DNA from: Neobacillus endophyticus
Lineage (GTDB): Bacteria; Bacillota; Bacilli; Bacillales; Cytobacillaceae
NCBI RefSeq assembly: GCF_013248975.1
Contig: NZ_JABRWH010000001.1
Coordinates: forward strand, 4,918,001-4,982,000
DNA: 64,000 nucleotides
Direction of reading: 5' to 3'
The notes beneath the pieces are model-generated. The model saw only the letters and a program-made list of their open reading frames with translations, did no database searches and was not told where the DNA came from. A program made the translations under genes and the position numbers. Positions within the stretch are counted from its first letter, which is position 1. The number at the start of each line of letters is the position of its first letter. Below are positions 17,143 to 26,379 of this stretch, in pieces.

Positions 17143-17751
17143 TCAACTAAAAGAACGTACTATTTCACTCAAGCTTGCAGCATTTGTGCCGGTACCAACA
17201 GCGCCGAATTTCCACTCTGTTCCATTACGATAGATTTCGCCCGCAACCAGACTGGTTTTACCATTGTAATCCTCTGATAAATTATAGTGAAGTAATACTT
17301 GATTATTAGCTGGATTCACGACTCTAATATAAGCATTGCGTATCATGCCAAAATGTTGTTTTCTCTTCAGACAATCATATATGTTCACTACGAAAACGAG
17401 CTTTTGGATATTCGATGGCACCCTGCTTAAGTCAACCATAATCTGCTCATCATCGCCATCGCCGTCACCTGTTAAATTATCACCGGAATGTTGAACGCTC
17501 CCGTCCGTGCTTTTTAAGTTACCAAAATAAATGACATCTTTATTATTTCGGAGTTTATCATTTTCCCCCAACATGATAACCGATGCATCACAATCAATAT
17601 TTGCGCCTGAATTACCGCCAAATAATGCCCCCAAAAAACCGCCGCCGCCGTTTTGAACAGGATCCCACCCTAAACCAATCATTACCCTTGATAAGCCGGG
17701 ATTACTTTTTGTTAAATCTATACGCTGGCCTTTTTGTAAATTAATCGCCAT
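17143..17751 (-). CDS. yceC: TerD-family protein, YceC-like variant
   Basis: A 202-residue TerD-domain protein that diverges from the other two in this island: a glycine-rich insertion (NGGGGFLGALFGGNSG, about 33-48) precedes the first acidic set, which reads IDCDASVIML rather than FDLDAS. The second set, [17 protein letters not shown], is intact. Length and insertion resemble B. subtilis YceC. It lies 37 bases downstream of telA on the same strand. Confidence 0.9.
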   Translation of the reverse strand: MAINLQKGQRIDLTKSNPGLSRVMIGLGWDPVQNGGGGFLGALFGGNSGANIDCDASVIMLGENDKLRNNKDVIYFGNLKSTDGSVQHSGDNLTGDGDGDDEQIMVDLSRVPSNIQKLVFVVNIYDCLKRKQHFGMIRNAYIRVVNPANNQVLLHYNLSEDYNGKTSLVAGEIYRNGTEWKFGAVGTGTNAASLSEIVRSFS

Positions 17752-17788
17752 TTAAAACACCCCATTATGATATATTTTATCAATACAT

Positions 17789-18895
17789 TTAGTATTGCTG
17801 TTTAAGCTTTTTAAAGTTTTCCTGGAGCTGTTCCAGCCTTTTGGTTCCTTCTTCGCGCAATCTTTTGTTTTCATCTTCAATTGCCTTTGTTTCCTGCATT
17901 CCTTTAATGATGATATTCCAAGACTCTTCAATCGTTTCGATTTTAATACTAGGAGCACCTGCCAGTCTAGCGATATCAGCACTTTGCTGTGAAATATTTT
18001 GTGCATTTCTCAGAAGCATCTCATTCGTTCTGCGGTCTAACTCACTCATGGAATCAGCAACAAGCTTTTGTCTTTTTGCTGCTACAGCTTGAATTAAACC
18101 ATTTTTAAAAATCGGAATGGTAGTAACAAAAGCTGAATTGATCTTACCGATTAATTTTGTATTACCCCGTTGAAGCATTCGAATTTGCGGCGCTGTTTGC
18201 AATGCCACCATTTTAGCCATTTCCAAATCATAAACTCGCTGCTCCAATAGTTCAATTGCATTTTTTAATGAGTCTAATTGCATGGATGCTAGCTGATCCC
18301 CTGATGCCGCTTTGCTTTCAAGCTGTGGAAGCTGGCGGTTTTTTATTTCCTCTACTTTCAGCTCCCCGGCTACAATGTATTTTTCTAGTGTAAGGTAATA
18401 TTGATAGTTTTGTTCGTACATGCCTTCTAAAGTATTAGTGGAATCGACCATTTCCTGCCGATACTTAGAAATCTCCACATATACTTTATCAATTTCTTGT
18501 CCCATTGTTTGGTATTTTCCAAACAATTTTTCAACCATTTTTTCTCCTTTTTTGAATAGCTTGCCAAAAAAACCTTCATTCGATTTCTGAAAGTCCTTTG
18601 GATCGAACTTATCCATAATCCTTCCAAGCTGTTTTAAAAGCTCCCCAGAATCCTCGACCTTTGTGGTACGCATATTTCCTAGAATCTGATCTGAAAATCG
18701 TGATATCTGAACTGCCGGTTCCTTTCCGAACTCTAATATTTGAATCTGATCCCGCTCATCAATGGATCGGGCAAGGTTTTGAATCTCCGGTTCTTTCCGA
18801 AGGGATAATTTTATGTCAGAGATTTTTGTTTCTGTTAGGATGTCTTCAGCCTGTGAAGGCGTTAATTCATTTGAAGAATTTGGCGATAAATTCAC
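17789..18895 (-). CDS. yceH: TelA/YceH toxic-anion resistance family protein
   Basis: A 368-residue, predominantly helical and coiled-coil protein of the TelA family (B. subtilis YceH), long charged heptads running from about residue 100 to the C-terminus (ending EEGTKRLEQLQENFKKLKQQY). There is no signal peptide or membrane segment. TelA proteins occur with TerC and TerD in tellurite, phage and general stress resistance loci and are thought to act at the inner face of the membrane. Start at 18895, 3 bases after the yceG stop, so the two are coupled. Confidence 0.9.
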   Translation of the reverse strand: MNLSPNSSNELTPSQAEDILTETKISDIKLSLRKEPEIQNLARSIDERDQIQILEFGKEPAVQISRFSDQILGNMRTTKVEDSGELLKQLGRIMDKFDPKDFQKSNEGFFGKLFKKGEKMVEKLFGKYQTMGQEIDKVYVEISKYRQEMVDSTNTLEGMYEQNYQYYLTLEKYIVAGELKVEEIKNRQLPQLESKAASGDQLASMQLDSLKNAIELLEQRVYDLEMAKMVALQTAPQIRMLQRGNTKLIGKINSAFVTTIPIFKNGLIQAVAAKRQKLVADSMSELDRRTNEMLLRNAQNISQQSADIARLAGAPSIKIETIEESWNIIIKGMQETKAIEDENKRLREEGTKRLEQLQENFKKLKQQY

Positions 18896-18898
18896 TAT

Positions 18899-20536
18899 TT
18901 AATCTCCCCTCAAATTTTTTAGGATTCCTTGAAAAAGCCCTTTTTTAAAAATGGAAGTCTCTTTATATTCGAAATTAAAGACGACTTCATCAAGCCAATG
19001 GATATCAAACAATGAATGGTCAAGATAATTTTCGACATCATTATGGCCAGCTGGATTGTAGATCACAATATCGATGCCAAATTGATTTAACAAAATTAAT
19101 AACGATGCGTCAGACCTTGACAAAGTACCGGTTGATTCATTATTAAAAATGACTAATTTTGGAACATACTGAGAATAATCAAACCTCTCTAACAATTGAA
19201 TCAATGGTTTTGGCATAAACATAGCCTGTGTGAACTGATAGATTTTGCAATCTTCAATAGATTCCGTTGGTAATGATTTGAGATATAGCTTATCACAAAC
19301 TCTTTTAATCGCATTTGCAATACCTGCTTGTAAACCCGTAGGCAGGAACGCATACGGCCAATAATGTGCTTGCATGATTTTCTCCGTATTTATGCTCCCA
19401 TCTTTTCCAAGGGCATTTCTGTAATGAAAGCGGAAATCATTGGAACTTGAATATGTAAAAGGCAGTTTCCTGATCAGAAGAGTATTCTCTAATTGAACCA
19501 GTGAATGAAATCGTTCCCAGTACTCTTTCCTATTCCTGCTGACTCCTTGAACTTTTGCAAAGATAGATGGAACTTTGACCTGCCCGTTAGCCACTTCAAA
19601 ATCAGGACGGACCATTGCAACTTCTTTGCCAAGTATGAAAAGTTCATCATAAGTCGTTTTCAATGTAAGGGATGAAGGTGTGTATTCCCGAAGCTGCCAA
19701 GGCTTATATAAACCGGAACCCTCCTGATTAAGAATCGTTTCAATCTCTTTTGAAGCCCTGTATGCGACAGTTGTTTTCCGGCTGCGCTTTTCATTAGGAA
19801 ATGGTTCTGGCGGCATTTGCTTTGGATAGCGGTGAATAAATATAGGCTCAGCAAGAAATCCGGCCAAGACGTCTTTTCCTTCAGGATGGAAAGCCACAAC
19901 ATCACAGCCAAGCTTTATTAAATAAAATAAAAAATATTGATGGCTTTTTTTTACATCCCCATACCACAGAAATTTTGGCATTTCATTCTGCGGATCGGCC
20001 GTTTCCAATGCAGGCTGCAAATGGTTCATGGACCATTTAACCAAGTCAACCAGTATTCTTCTTAGCTCTGGGTTTTTAAGGCCATCCTGCTCCTTTGCTG
20101 CGAACAATTCCAGTGCAGCTATCATCGCCTCTCTAATCTTTCGATGAATGGCAGGCACTTTTGATTTTAATAAAAGTTGTTCACCATCAAGAAATGCAGT
20201 AAAGCGATTAACAGACAGTTTCTGCTCCAGATTAATATTAATAACCCTTTGAATTGATTGAAAGAATTGATTATTAATTGTTTTATCGAGAGATTCCTCG
20301 TTTAGTAATTGGAAATTGAAATCTTTTGATGATGTATATTCAAATAGCTGATCATAGTATTCATCTATGTCTATTGGTACTCCCAGGAATTCACCCAAGA
20401 CCTGGCCGATTTCGATTGTCCCATTAACTACTGAATATTGCGGCCTTTCCGGCAGCGTTTTTTGCAGGGTACTCAGCCAATTTTCATATGAAAGGGAAAC
20501 TTGTTTTATGATTAATTGATTTATTGGTGGGTACAT
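18899..20536 (-). CDS. yceG: YceG-family protein of the Ter system
   Basis: A 545-residue soluble protein matching B. subtilis YceG in length and context, always upstream of the TelA gene. The family (YceG_bac) is annotated as a putative component of the Ter biosynthetic module; its reaction is unknown. Visible features: an alpha/beta-looking C-terminal region with VPKLVIFNNESTGTLSRSDASLLILLNQFG and DIVIYNPAGHNDVENYL, suggesting a Rossmann-like nucleotide or sugar fold. GGGGGATG precedes the ATG. The upstream gap of about 200 bases is shared with the divergent 81-residue gene. Confidence 0.85.
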   Translation of the reverse strand: MYPPINQLIIKQVSLSYENWLSTLQKTLPERPQYSVVNGTIEIGQVLGEFLGVPIDIDEYYDQLFEYTSSKDFNFQLLNEESLDKTINNQFFQSIQRVININLEQKLSVNRFTAFLDGEQLLLKSKVPAIHRKIREAMIAALELFAAKEQDGLKNPELRRILVDLVKWSMNHLQPALETADPQNEMPKFLWYGDVKKSHQYFLFYLIKLGCDVVAFHPEGKDVLAGFLAEPIFIHRYPKQMPPEPFPNEKRSRKTTVAYRASKEIETILNQEGSGLYKPWQLREYTPSSLTLKTTYDELFILGKEVAMVRPDFEVANGQVKVPSIFAKVQGVSRNRKEYWERFHSLVQLENTLLIRKLPFTYSSSNDFRFHYRNALGKDGSINTEKIMQAHYWPYAFLPTGLQAGIANAIKRVCDKLYLKSLPTESIEDCKIYQFTQAMFMPKPLIQLLERFDYSQYVPKLVIFNNESTGTLSRSDASLLILLNQFGIDIVIYNPAGHNDVENYLDHSLFDIHWLDEVVFNFEYKETSIFKKGLFQGILKNLRGD

Positions 20537-20738
20537 TGTTCATCCCCCTAAAAACAGAAACATTTGGTCAATGAATTGGAAATTACGTAACCATCATATC
20601 ACAGTTAGCTAAATGCTTCATTCGTTTAGAGGTAGGTTGGCAAAAAAATTTCCCAGTTTGAACATTCGCCAAATCAATCACCTTTTATCATGTCCCTTCA
20701 TATATTTGAGTACTTACACAATAAAGCAGGTGACATCT

Positions 20739-20984
20739 ATGAGATTTTTATTTAAACGGCCAAAAATCGACCTGATAGAAGAAGAATTAGATGCAGTGAT
20801 GGAAGTCATGACCTCAGATATTTTTATTTATCTTGACCTATTTGTATGCAGTCTGATACTTACCCTTTTTCTTACCCCTATCTTAAACTCATTGCCTCTG
20901 TCTTGTTTACTATTCATCGGTACCTTTGGATTTTTCTCCGGTATCTATATGGCCGCCTTTAGCAGATTGAATAAAAAAGACTAA
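20739..20984 (+). CDS. Small membrane protein embedded in the Ter island, opposite strand
   Basis: Not recognised. An 81-residue protein with a charged cytoplasmic-looking N-terminus (RFLFKRPKIDLIEEELDAVMEV) and two hydrophobic segments (about 30-50 and 53-73). The ATG at 20739 has AGGTGA 5 bases upstream. It is the only plus-strand gene of the 16.5-27 kb island: divergent from yceG and convergent with the HAD gene, with overlapping stop codons. Two-TM anchors paired with enzyme modules are common, so a link to the Ter membrane complex is possible, but this rests on position alone. Confidence 0.6.
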   Translation: MRFLFKRPKIDLIEEELDAVMEVMTSDIFIYLDLFVCSLILTLFLTPILNSLPLSCLLFIGTFGFFSGIYMAAFSRLNKKD

Positions 20985-21781
20985 ATAGGAAGCCCTACTA
21001 AGGTTAAAAATTGCTGCAAAATTTCTTCGCCGGCATCCACCCCGGATTTCTTTGTTATGAGAAGGTTCCAATTTTCGGACACGCCCCTCAGCTCTCCATG
21101 TTCAGGGACAAACCGATATTGGCATAATTGTAAAAAGTCTAAATCCAGTAAAGAATCGCCTGCTCCTGCAATGGCATTCATCCGTTCACGGCTGCAGATA
21201 AAGTTCAAAGCTTTTCCTTTACTGATCACTTTAGGAATGAAATAAAGCTTCTTTCCTTGCAAAGAAATCCTCCAGCCGTACGATGAAACAAATTTTTGAA
21301 GCTTGGTTATTGTTTCCATTGACGGAATCTTTTCTAAAATCCAATAGAAAAATAGCGTACCTACAATCCTTAAATCACCAATAAAATTCCAGTCATCTTG
21401 TTTCAACAAAGAGAGCAACTCTCTCATTCCTAAAGCTCCTACATCTAAAATCTGAGTAAGATAGGATGACCATTCTCTCAATGGTTCTCCTTCATACAAT
21501 ATTTCAGCTCCATTGGCCGTTATGGCATATGGAAGACGAAGCTTTTCTTTAAAAACCAAAATACGATTATACTGTTCTGTCGTTCTGGTCGTAACAGGAA
21601 TAAATAACTGATGTTGACAAAGCTTCTGTATGAAGGATAAAGATTTCTCCGTCATATATGCCGTTACTTCCTGGGCTTTTTTTTCCACTGGTATAAGAAC
21701 AGTACTTTTCGAATAGCCAAGCTGTGCAATGGCTCTATTTGAGTAAACCAGTGTTCGATCAAGATCAGAAGCAAAAATCAT
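20981..21781 (-). CDS. HAD-superfamily hydrolase of the Ter biosynthetic module
   Basis: A 266-residue HAD phosphatase of the Cof/sucrose-phosphatase-like class: DLDRTLVYSN (motif I, Asp nucleophile and acid at about 5-7), TTRT (motif II), a cap region, SKGKALNF (Lys of motif III) and AGAGDSLLDLDFL (motif IV). The ATG at 21781 overlaps the PRTase stop as ATGA and has GAGGAG upstream. In Ter systems a HAD enzyme is part of the module predicted to make a nucleoside-like metabolite; here it would dephosphorylate an intermediate (inference). Confidence 0.88.
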   Translation of the reverse strand: MIFASDLDRTLVYSNRAIAQLGYSKSTVLIPVEKKAQEVTAYMTEKSLSFIQKLCQHQLFIPVTTRTTEQYNRILVFKEKLRLPYAITANGAEILYEGEPLREWSSYLTQILDVGALGMRELLSLLKQDDWNFIGDLRIVGTLFFYWILEKIPSMETITKLQKFVSSYGWRISLQGKKLYFIPKVISKGKALNFICSRERMNAIAGAGDSLLDLDFLQLCQYRFVPEHGELRGVSENWNLLITKKSGVDAGEEILQQFLTLVGLPI

Positions 21782-22899
21782 CTTTTCTCCTCTTTTACAG
21801 ATTTTATAATTCCACAGCAAAGGTAGGTTAAATCCGGATATTCCATCACTTCGACATCTTTTTCCCTAGCCAGCATCAAAATGTGCTTTACAAATGGGCT
21901 GGTTTTGTCCCGCATTAAAATTTTCCATGGCACCCTTCTGAGTAATACTCTCGTTGTTTCTCCCACTCCAGGTTTAATATAATGGGTGTTGGTAACAGCA
22001 AATTCCTGTTGAATTTTAAGGACATCCTGCATTCCCAGAAATCCTGTTTTAATTTCCTCTTGTTTTTTTCGTATTGACCTTTTATCTACCTCTTCAAAAA
22101 TAGTGGAAAACTCTTGTTCAATAATATTAATAAACTCATTCGAAACATCATCAGTCATGAGATCTTTATAAAACTTGGCCCCATGAAAATCATTTCTGCC
22201 TATGTATTTGTCATTTAACACGGTACGACTTACAAGACCGGAAACCGTAGAATTTAAACAGGCACTGGGAATTAAAAAATCTTCGCGTGTTCCAAAGAGA
22301 GTGGTACAAAATCCCGGATCAGCAACGACCGCAAGCGTATCATCAAGTTTTACTCCAAACTTTTGCTCATAATTCCTGCAGGATTTTGTTAATTCAAGTG
22401 AAATGGCTCCTTTCCCTGTCCAGCCGTCGACGAATTGAATATGTCCTTCAGGGTCCTGACAACGAATATAATGAATGGCATTTTCATCTATCCCTCTATC
22501 CCGAATAATGGAGACACTATAATGCGGAAGCGAAATCGCATAACGACTTTTAATATATCTTTTTATTAAAATACCAACTGGGGTTCCGGCGCGTGCCAAA
22601 GATACAAGCACGGCCTTATCTCCCTTTGATGCATATATTTGTTCTGCCACAATTCCAATACATAAAGCTACTTTTTGTTTATATTCCAACAGCATCCGCC
22701 AAAATAGATCCACATACGCCTTTGAAGGCTGATATTCAATTGGCAATGTTTCGCTGTAATGCCCACCCATTTGGATGCTTTTTTCCCGATTGGCAGTTGA
22801 ATCTTCAAGTTTAAAATGGCTTAAATCTTTTAATAAAAAAAGGACATCATCTTCAGAATAGGTTCCAATTTTAGCAGGTATATTTATCAAATTTTGCAT
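21778..22899 (-). CDS. PRTase_1/StiP-type phosphoribosyltransferase with PELOTA domain
   Basis: A 373-residue protein of the Ter-associated family listed as StiP or PRTase_1. The N-terminal two thirds have the phosphoribosyltransferase-like body (VLVSLARAGTPVGILIKRY; HYSVSIIRDRGIDENA; FVDGWTGKGAISLEL at about 158-172, a PRPP-loop-like TGKG; VVADPGF). The last about 70 residues (RVLLRRVPWKILMRDKTS ... REKDVEVMEYPDLTYLCCG) look like a PELOTA RNA-binding domain. GAGGTG lies 6 bases before the ATG at 22899. The older protease label in databases is probably wrong for this fold. Substrate unknown. Confidence 0.85.
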   Translation of the reverse strand: MQNLINIPAKIGTYSEDDVLFLLKDLSHFKLEDSTANREKSIQMGGHYSETLPIEYQPSKAYVDLFWRMLLEYKQKVALCIGIVAEQIYASKGDKAVLVSLARAGTPVGILIKRYIKSRYAISLPHYSVSIIRDRGIDENAIHYIRCQDPEGHIQFVDGWTGKGAISLELTKSCRNYEQKFGVKLDDTLAVVADPGFCTTLFGTREDFLIPSACLNSTVSGLVSRTVLNDKYIGRNDFHGAKFYKDLMTDDVSNEFINIIEQEFSTIFEEVDKRSIRKKQEEIKTGFLGMQDVLKIQQEFAVTNTHYIKPGVGETTRVLLRRVPWKILMRDKTSPFVKHILMLAREKDVEVMEYPDLTYLCCGIIKSVKEEKR

Positions 22900-22904
22900 T
22901 TTAT

Positions 22905-24248
22905 TCACCTCGAAAAAAACACAAGCTTAGCCGATTGGACTTGTAGTTTCTCCAATTCCTTAAGCAAGATTTGGAAGTTCCCCAAATCGGTTTCTCTTTC
23001 AAAAAACAGGAATATTTCATCATAGTATTGTGGAGGAATATTATAAACAAATTGTGAAACAGTTGTGTCTTCAGGATTTCTAAATTGAAAACCATATCTT
23101 GCACCGTATGAATCTCGGTTATCTATATAAATTGGGCTTCTTGTAGTTGATTGATAGGACACACCGTCCCCCATTTCTGCAGCAATTCTCATCGGAAGGT
23201 ACATAAACTCACCTGTGCCAAGACATAATGTCTTATTTCCTTGTCGTTTTCCTTTTAAAAGCAGGGCTGCTTGAGAAATATTTTTATGTATATTATCAAG
23301 TTCTGCACTATTGATCCCAAATCTTCCTGTTTCTTTTATAAATGCTGCTTTAGTCTGCACGTTAACAGAATACAAAGAGCTGTTGGTAAAAAATGATGAA
23401 AGCTGAATTCTGTCAATTTTTATTTTCGTTGTCTCCAAAGAAGTATCAACAAGATAACATTCCGTTATATTCCGAAGCTTTTTTATCGTAACGGTTCCGG
23501 AAATAAGGCTTACAACGTTTATTTTAATTCCAAGCTCGTTCTCAAGCCTCGCGAACAACGTAATATGATCCTTAGATCGCCAATCCAATATGGAAATGAC
23601 CGTATACCGCTTTCGCGGAAATCTCGACTGAATCGCCCTGATCACATTTAATGCGGTTTTCCCTGTTGTCAACTCATCATCAACCAGAATGATTTCCCTA
23701 TTGGATTGCAAAAGTTCCCTAGAGATGTATAAACGATGAGAGGTTGCATGGGAGTGCTCTTCTTCAAATGTAATTTCGGGCTGAATGTCAACAAGTTTTT
23801 CACGAGTCGTATGAAAATAGTCTGCAGCTTGAAAACAATCAAAGAAAGCATGTCCGAGTGCCGTTGCAGTTTCGGCAAAGCCGATAATAATCGGTTGAAT
23901 CTGATTAGGAATGAACGGCTTATTACCTATCGAATCGCCATAGTAAAATGATTTTAACAAGCCTTCTTTCGCAGTACATTCCACACCTTTATAAGATTCT
24001 AAGTACCTCGCAGCCAATAGTCCGGCAGCTGCCAGCCCTTTATTCGGCTCAATCGGCAAATGTTTTCCAAGCACTTTACTAACAAACAGAAAGGAGCGTT
24101 TTTTATTGATTCTTGCTGCCATAACAAAAAGGTCTTTTACTGGAATCCCATACGGATTCTGGCTGATTTCTATTTCAGCTTTGACTGCATCAAGAAGTGG
24201 AAACGAATACTCTTTTTTTGATAAGGTCGATATTGGTGAATTCTTCAT
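22905..24248 (-). CDS. PRTase_2-type phosphoribosyltransferase with TRSP domain
   Basis: A 447-residue protein with a clear PRPP-binding loop, IILVDDELTTGKTALNVI (about 187-204), preceded by the hood and flexible-loop region (EEEHSHATSHRLY). The C-terminal third carries TTRSPIYIDN (about 366-375), the motif that names the TRSP domain always found with this PRTase family in Ter operons. The chemistry expected is glycosyl transfer from PRPP to an unknown base or acid. Its start lies inside the 3' end of the lyase gene (59-base overlap), with GGGGTG close upstream. Confidence 0.87.
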   Translation of the reverse strand: MKNSPISTLSKKEYSFPLLDAVKAEIEISQNPYGIPVKDLFVMAARINKKRSFLFVSKVLGKHLPIEPNKGLAAAGLLAARYLESYKGVECTAKEGLLKSFYYGDSIGNKPFIPNQIQPIIIGFAETATALGHAFFDCFQAADYFHTTREKLVDIQPEITFEEEHSHATSHRLYISRELLQSNREIILVDDELTTGKTALNVIRAIQSRFPRKRYTVISILDWRSKDHITLFARLENELGIKINVVSLISGTVTIKKLRNITECYLVDTSLETTKIKIDRIQLSSFFTNSSLYSVNVQTKAAFIKETGRFGINSAELDNIHKNISQAALLLKGKRQGNKTLCLGTGEFMYLPMRIAAEMGDGVSYQSTTRSPIYIDNRDSYGARYGFQFRNPEDTTVSQFVYNIPPQYYDEIFLFFERETDLGNFQILLKELEKLQVQSAKLVFFSR

Positions 24249-25386
24249 GTAACACCCCGTAAAGCTGTGATTTTAACATTATTTTTCTTGCCCAAAAATA
24301 ATGGGGCTTGATCTCGTTCATTTTATTGGAAAACTCACTCTTGACCGCACCATAATCTCCAGTTGCAGCTTTTACAATATTGGAAGCATCAATATATTCC
24401 TCATAGGAGACTACATTTAACGCCTGGACCACCTTAATATGTGAAGGATGGATAATCGTTTTACCTGTCAAGCCATTAGCAATATCCATAATGGTTTCTC
24501 TTATTAGGCCCTCCGTATTCTCATTGATTAATTCCGTCCTCCACTTTAGCCCTTCATCTCCATATCGTTCACGAAATGGCGTCTCTCTTATTTGCGGCTT
24601 CAGGTTTCTTTTTTTGGATGAAAAATACTCCCAAACTGGACCTGAAACAACGTATGGCTGATCAAATCTTTGAAAGACATTGATAATATCTGAAATGCAA
24701 TCTCTTAATACCGCAATGTCATATACGGTAGTATCTGCACTTCTACGAATGCCATATAAACCGCAGAAATCGGTAGCACCAATTCGAACATTCAAAATAT
24801 TTTCCCGGTATTCATCGAAGAGATGTTTAATACTCATCAATTCATTTATTCTCGTTTCTTTTTGTATCACTTTTGCCGTTTCAAGAATGGGCATGACATA
24901 AAAGGGATGTTCTTTGGTATGAATGAGTCTTGCCTCCTCTAAAAGATCCCTTCCTTCCTCGACTGTAAACTTCGGTATTACTATTCCTGTCAACAGCCTA
25001 ATGGCATTTCCAATTTTATGCTTAATTCGCATAAATTGCTTTAGATCTCGAATACGGATAAATAGAAGTGGTAATTCAGCTACACTCAAAAACCCTTTTT
25101 CTAGTTCTAAATATAATTTTAATAACTCATCCATTAATAATTCTTCGGCACAGTTGATGAAATTATCTCCAATTGCATCCTCTAGGTCCATAACAATAGA
25201 TGATAACCCTTCATGTTTTTTAGATAGGATTTCCTGGTGAATATTAGTCCGTGTTGCAGGCATATACAAGGTAGCACCTAAACCGTAGGATAACAGCTCT
25301 CGATCGGAATACTTGTCAAAATCTTGTGGTTGACGATAGAAATAATGTCCCAATTCATTATTGTAAAAATATGTAAAAAATCTCAT
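24190..25386 (-). CDS. HpcH/HpaI or citrate-lyase-like C-C bond lyase (Ter module)
   Basis: A 398-residue TIM-barrel lyase of the CitE-like class specific to Ter loci (C-C_Bond_Lyase). Motifs: YMPATRTNI, VMDLEDAIGD (about 66-75, Mg-binding acidic pair), LFIRIRDL (substrate Arg), VIPKFTVEEG, VMPILETAKVI (Glu) and NVRIGATDFCGLYG. It probably makes or breaks a carbon-carbon bond in an acyl or keto-acid precursor that the PRTases then use (inference). GGAG lies 9 bases before the ATG. It is the first gene of the enzyme block. Confidence 0.87.
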   Translation of the reverse strand: MRFFTYFYNNELGHYFYRQPQDFDKYSDRELLSYGLGATLYMPATRTNIHQEILSKKHEGLSSIVMDLEDAIGDNFINCAEELLMDELLKLYLELEKGFLSVAELPLLFIRIRDLKQFMRIKHKIGNAIRLLTGIVIPKFTVEEGRDLLEEARLIHTKEHPFYVMPILETAKVIQKETRINELMSIKHLFDEYRENILNVRIGATDFCGLYGIRRSADTTVYDIAVLRDCISDIINVFQRFDQPYVVSGPVWEYFSSKKRNLKPQIRETPFRERYGDEGLKWRTELINENTEGLIRETIMDIANGLTGKTIIHPSHIKVVQALNVVSYEEYIDASNIVKAATGDYGAVKSEFSNKMNEIKPHYFWARKIMLKSQLYGVLHEEFTNIDLIKKRVFVSTS

Positions 25387-25415
25387 ATTTTAGTACTCCT
25401 TAAGGGTAAAAAATG

Positions 25416-25441
25416 AGGGAGACAACTCACGTCAGCTCCCT
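25416..25441 (-). promoter_or_regulatory. Hairpin between terC and the lyase gene
   Basis: On the minus strand AGGGA-GAC and GTC-TCCCT type arms pair around a 7-base loop and are followed by CATTTTTTACC. It resembles a weak terminator in the 127-base gap and would lower expression of the enzyme block relative to terD-terC. Confidence 0.5.
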
Positions 25442-25513
25442 TTAAAATATATAACTAAATTTTTATCCCTTTATCTCTAAAGTATCTACTGTATCTATTC
25501 TTCACCTTTCATG

Positions 25514-26293
25514 TTATAACTGTTTTTCTTCTGCACCTGTTTTTTTCTTATTCAAGAAGTGAACAATAAAGGTTGCTCCAAATGTAAACAGCAAGATAAT
25601 AAAGAAATATAGTGATGGAAGTTCATAGTGAAAAAACACTTCCAAAAACATCTTAATTGAGATAATAAGAATTAAAATATATGCCGTAGTTTCAAGCTCA
25701 GGAATTCTGTCAATCAGTGCTAAAAATACACCAGCAACTCCCCGCATCATTAAAACTCCCAGCATCCCGCCTAGCAAAAGAATCCAAACTTCGTTGCTGA
25801 CACCAAATGCCGCCAATACACTATCAACCGAAAAGGCAATATCCATGAGTTCTACCATTACCACTGTACCCCAAAAAATCCCAAAAAGGCGTACCAGGGC
25901 TCCTTGTTGGTTCATGCCTTCTGCCTCTTCTTCCTCCCCATCACTGCCTTTACGCTTATCAATAAAGTATTTGATTGATAACCAAGCAAGATAAGCCGCT
26001 CCAACTGCTTTTACCCACCACAGCTCAATTAAATATACGCCAAGTCCGATGGCAATAAAACGGAAAGCATATGCCCCAAGCAAGCCATAAAAAAGTGCTT
26101 TTTTGCGCTTATTTTTAGGCAAGTGTTTTACCATTACTGCTAGTACCAGGGCATTATCTGCTGACAGTAACCCTTCCAAAATAACTAATGTGCCGATGAG
26201 TCCCCAGCTGACAGGGTTAGTTAATACTTCTCCCCACATATGCAAATCAAAAAATTGAGCATACGTATGAAGAATTCCTTGTAATACTGACAT
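25514..26293 (-). CDS. yceF: TerC-family integral membrane protein
   Basis: A 259-residue membrane protein with about seven hydrophobic segments and the TerC signature acidic residues inside the membrane: EGLLSADNALVLAVMVKHLP (about 40-59) and ELMDIAFSVDSVLAAFG (about 150-166). A charged cytoplasmic loop (DKRKGSDGEEEEAEG) separates the halves. TerC proteins are implicated in metal (Mn/Ca) efflux and in membrane assembly with TerD and TelA; B. subtilis YceF is the counterpart. It follows terD with a hairpin between. Confidence 0.94.
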   Translation of the reverse strand: MSVLQGILHTYAQFFDLHMWGEVLTNPVSWGLIGTLVILEGLLSADNALVLAVMVKHLPKNKRKKALFYGLLGAYAFRFIAIGLGVYLIELWWVKAVGAAYLAWLSIKYFIDKRKGSDGEEEEAEGMNQQGALVRLFGIFWGTVVMVELMDIAFSVDSVLAAFGVSNEVWILLLGGMLGVLMMRGVAGVFLALIDRIPELETTAYILILIISIKMFLEVFFHYELPSLYFFIILLFTFGATFIVHFLNKKKTGAEEKQL

Positions 26294-26340
26294 TAAAAAA
26301 GTTCCTCCAATTCCAAATACAAAAACTAAAATTTTTTAAA

Positions 26341-26362
26341 GACCCAGCTAGTGCGCCGGGTC
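26341..26362 (-). promoter_or_regulatory. Hairpin between terD and terC
   Basis: GACCC and GGGTC arms with additional inner GC pairs, followed on the minus strand by TTTAAAAAATTTT. It may act as a partial terminator giving excess TerD over TerC and the downstream genes. Confidence 0.5.
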
Positions 26363-26379
26363 CTTTGTTGTCTTACTAA

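Noticed and set aside
21778..22899. Cysteine protease function for the StiP-type protein
   Set aside because: The PRTase-like core with a PRPP-loop-like TGKG and C-terminal PELOTA domain argues for a phosphoribosyltransferase; no protease Cys-His pair is evident.
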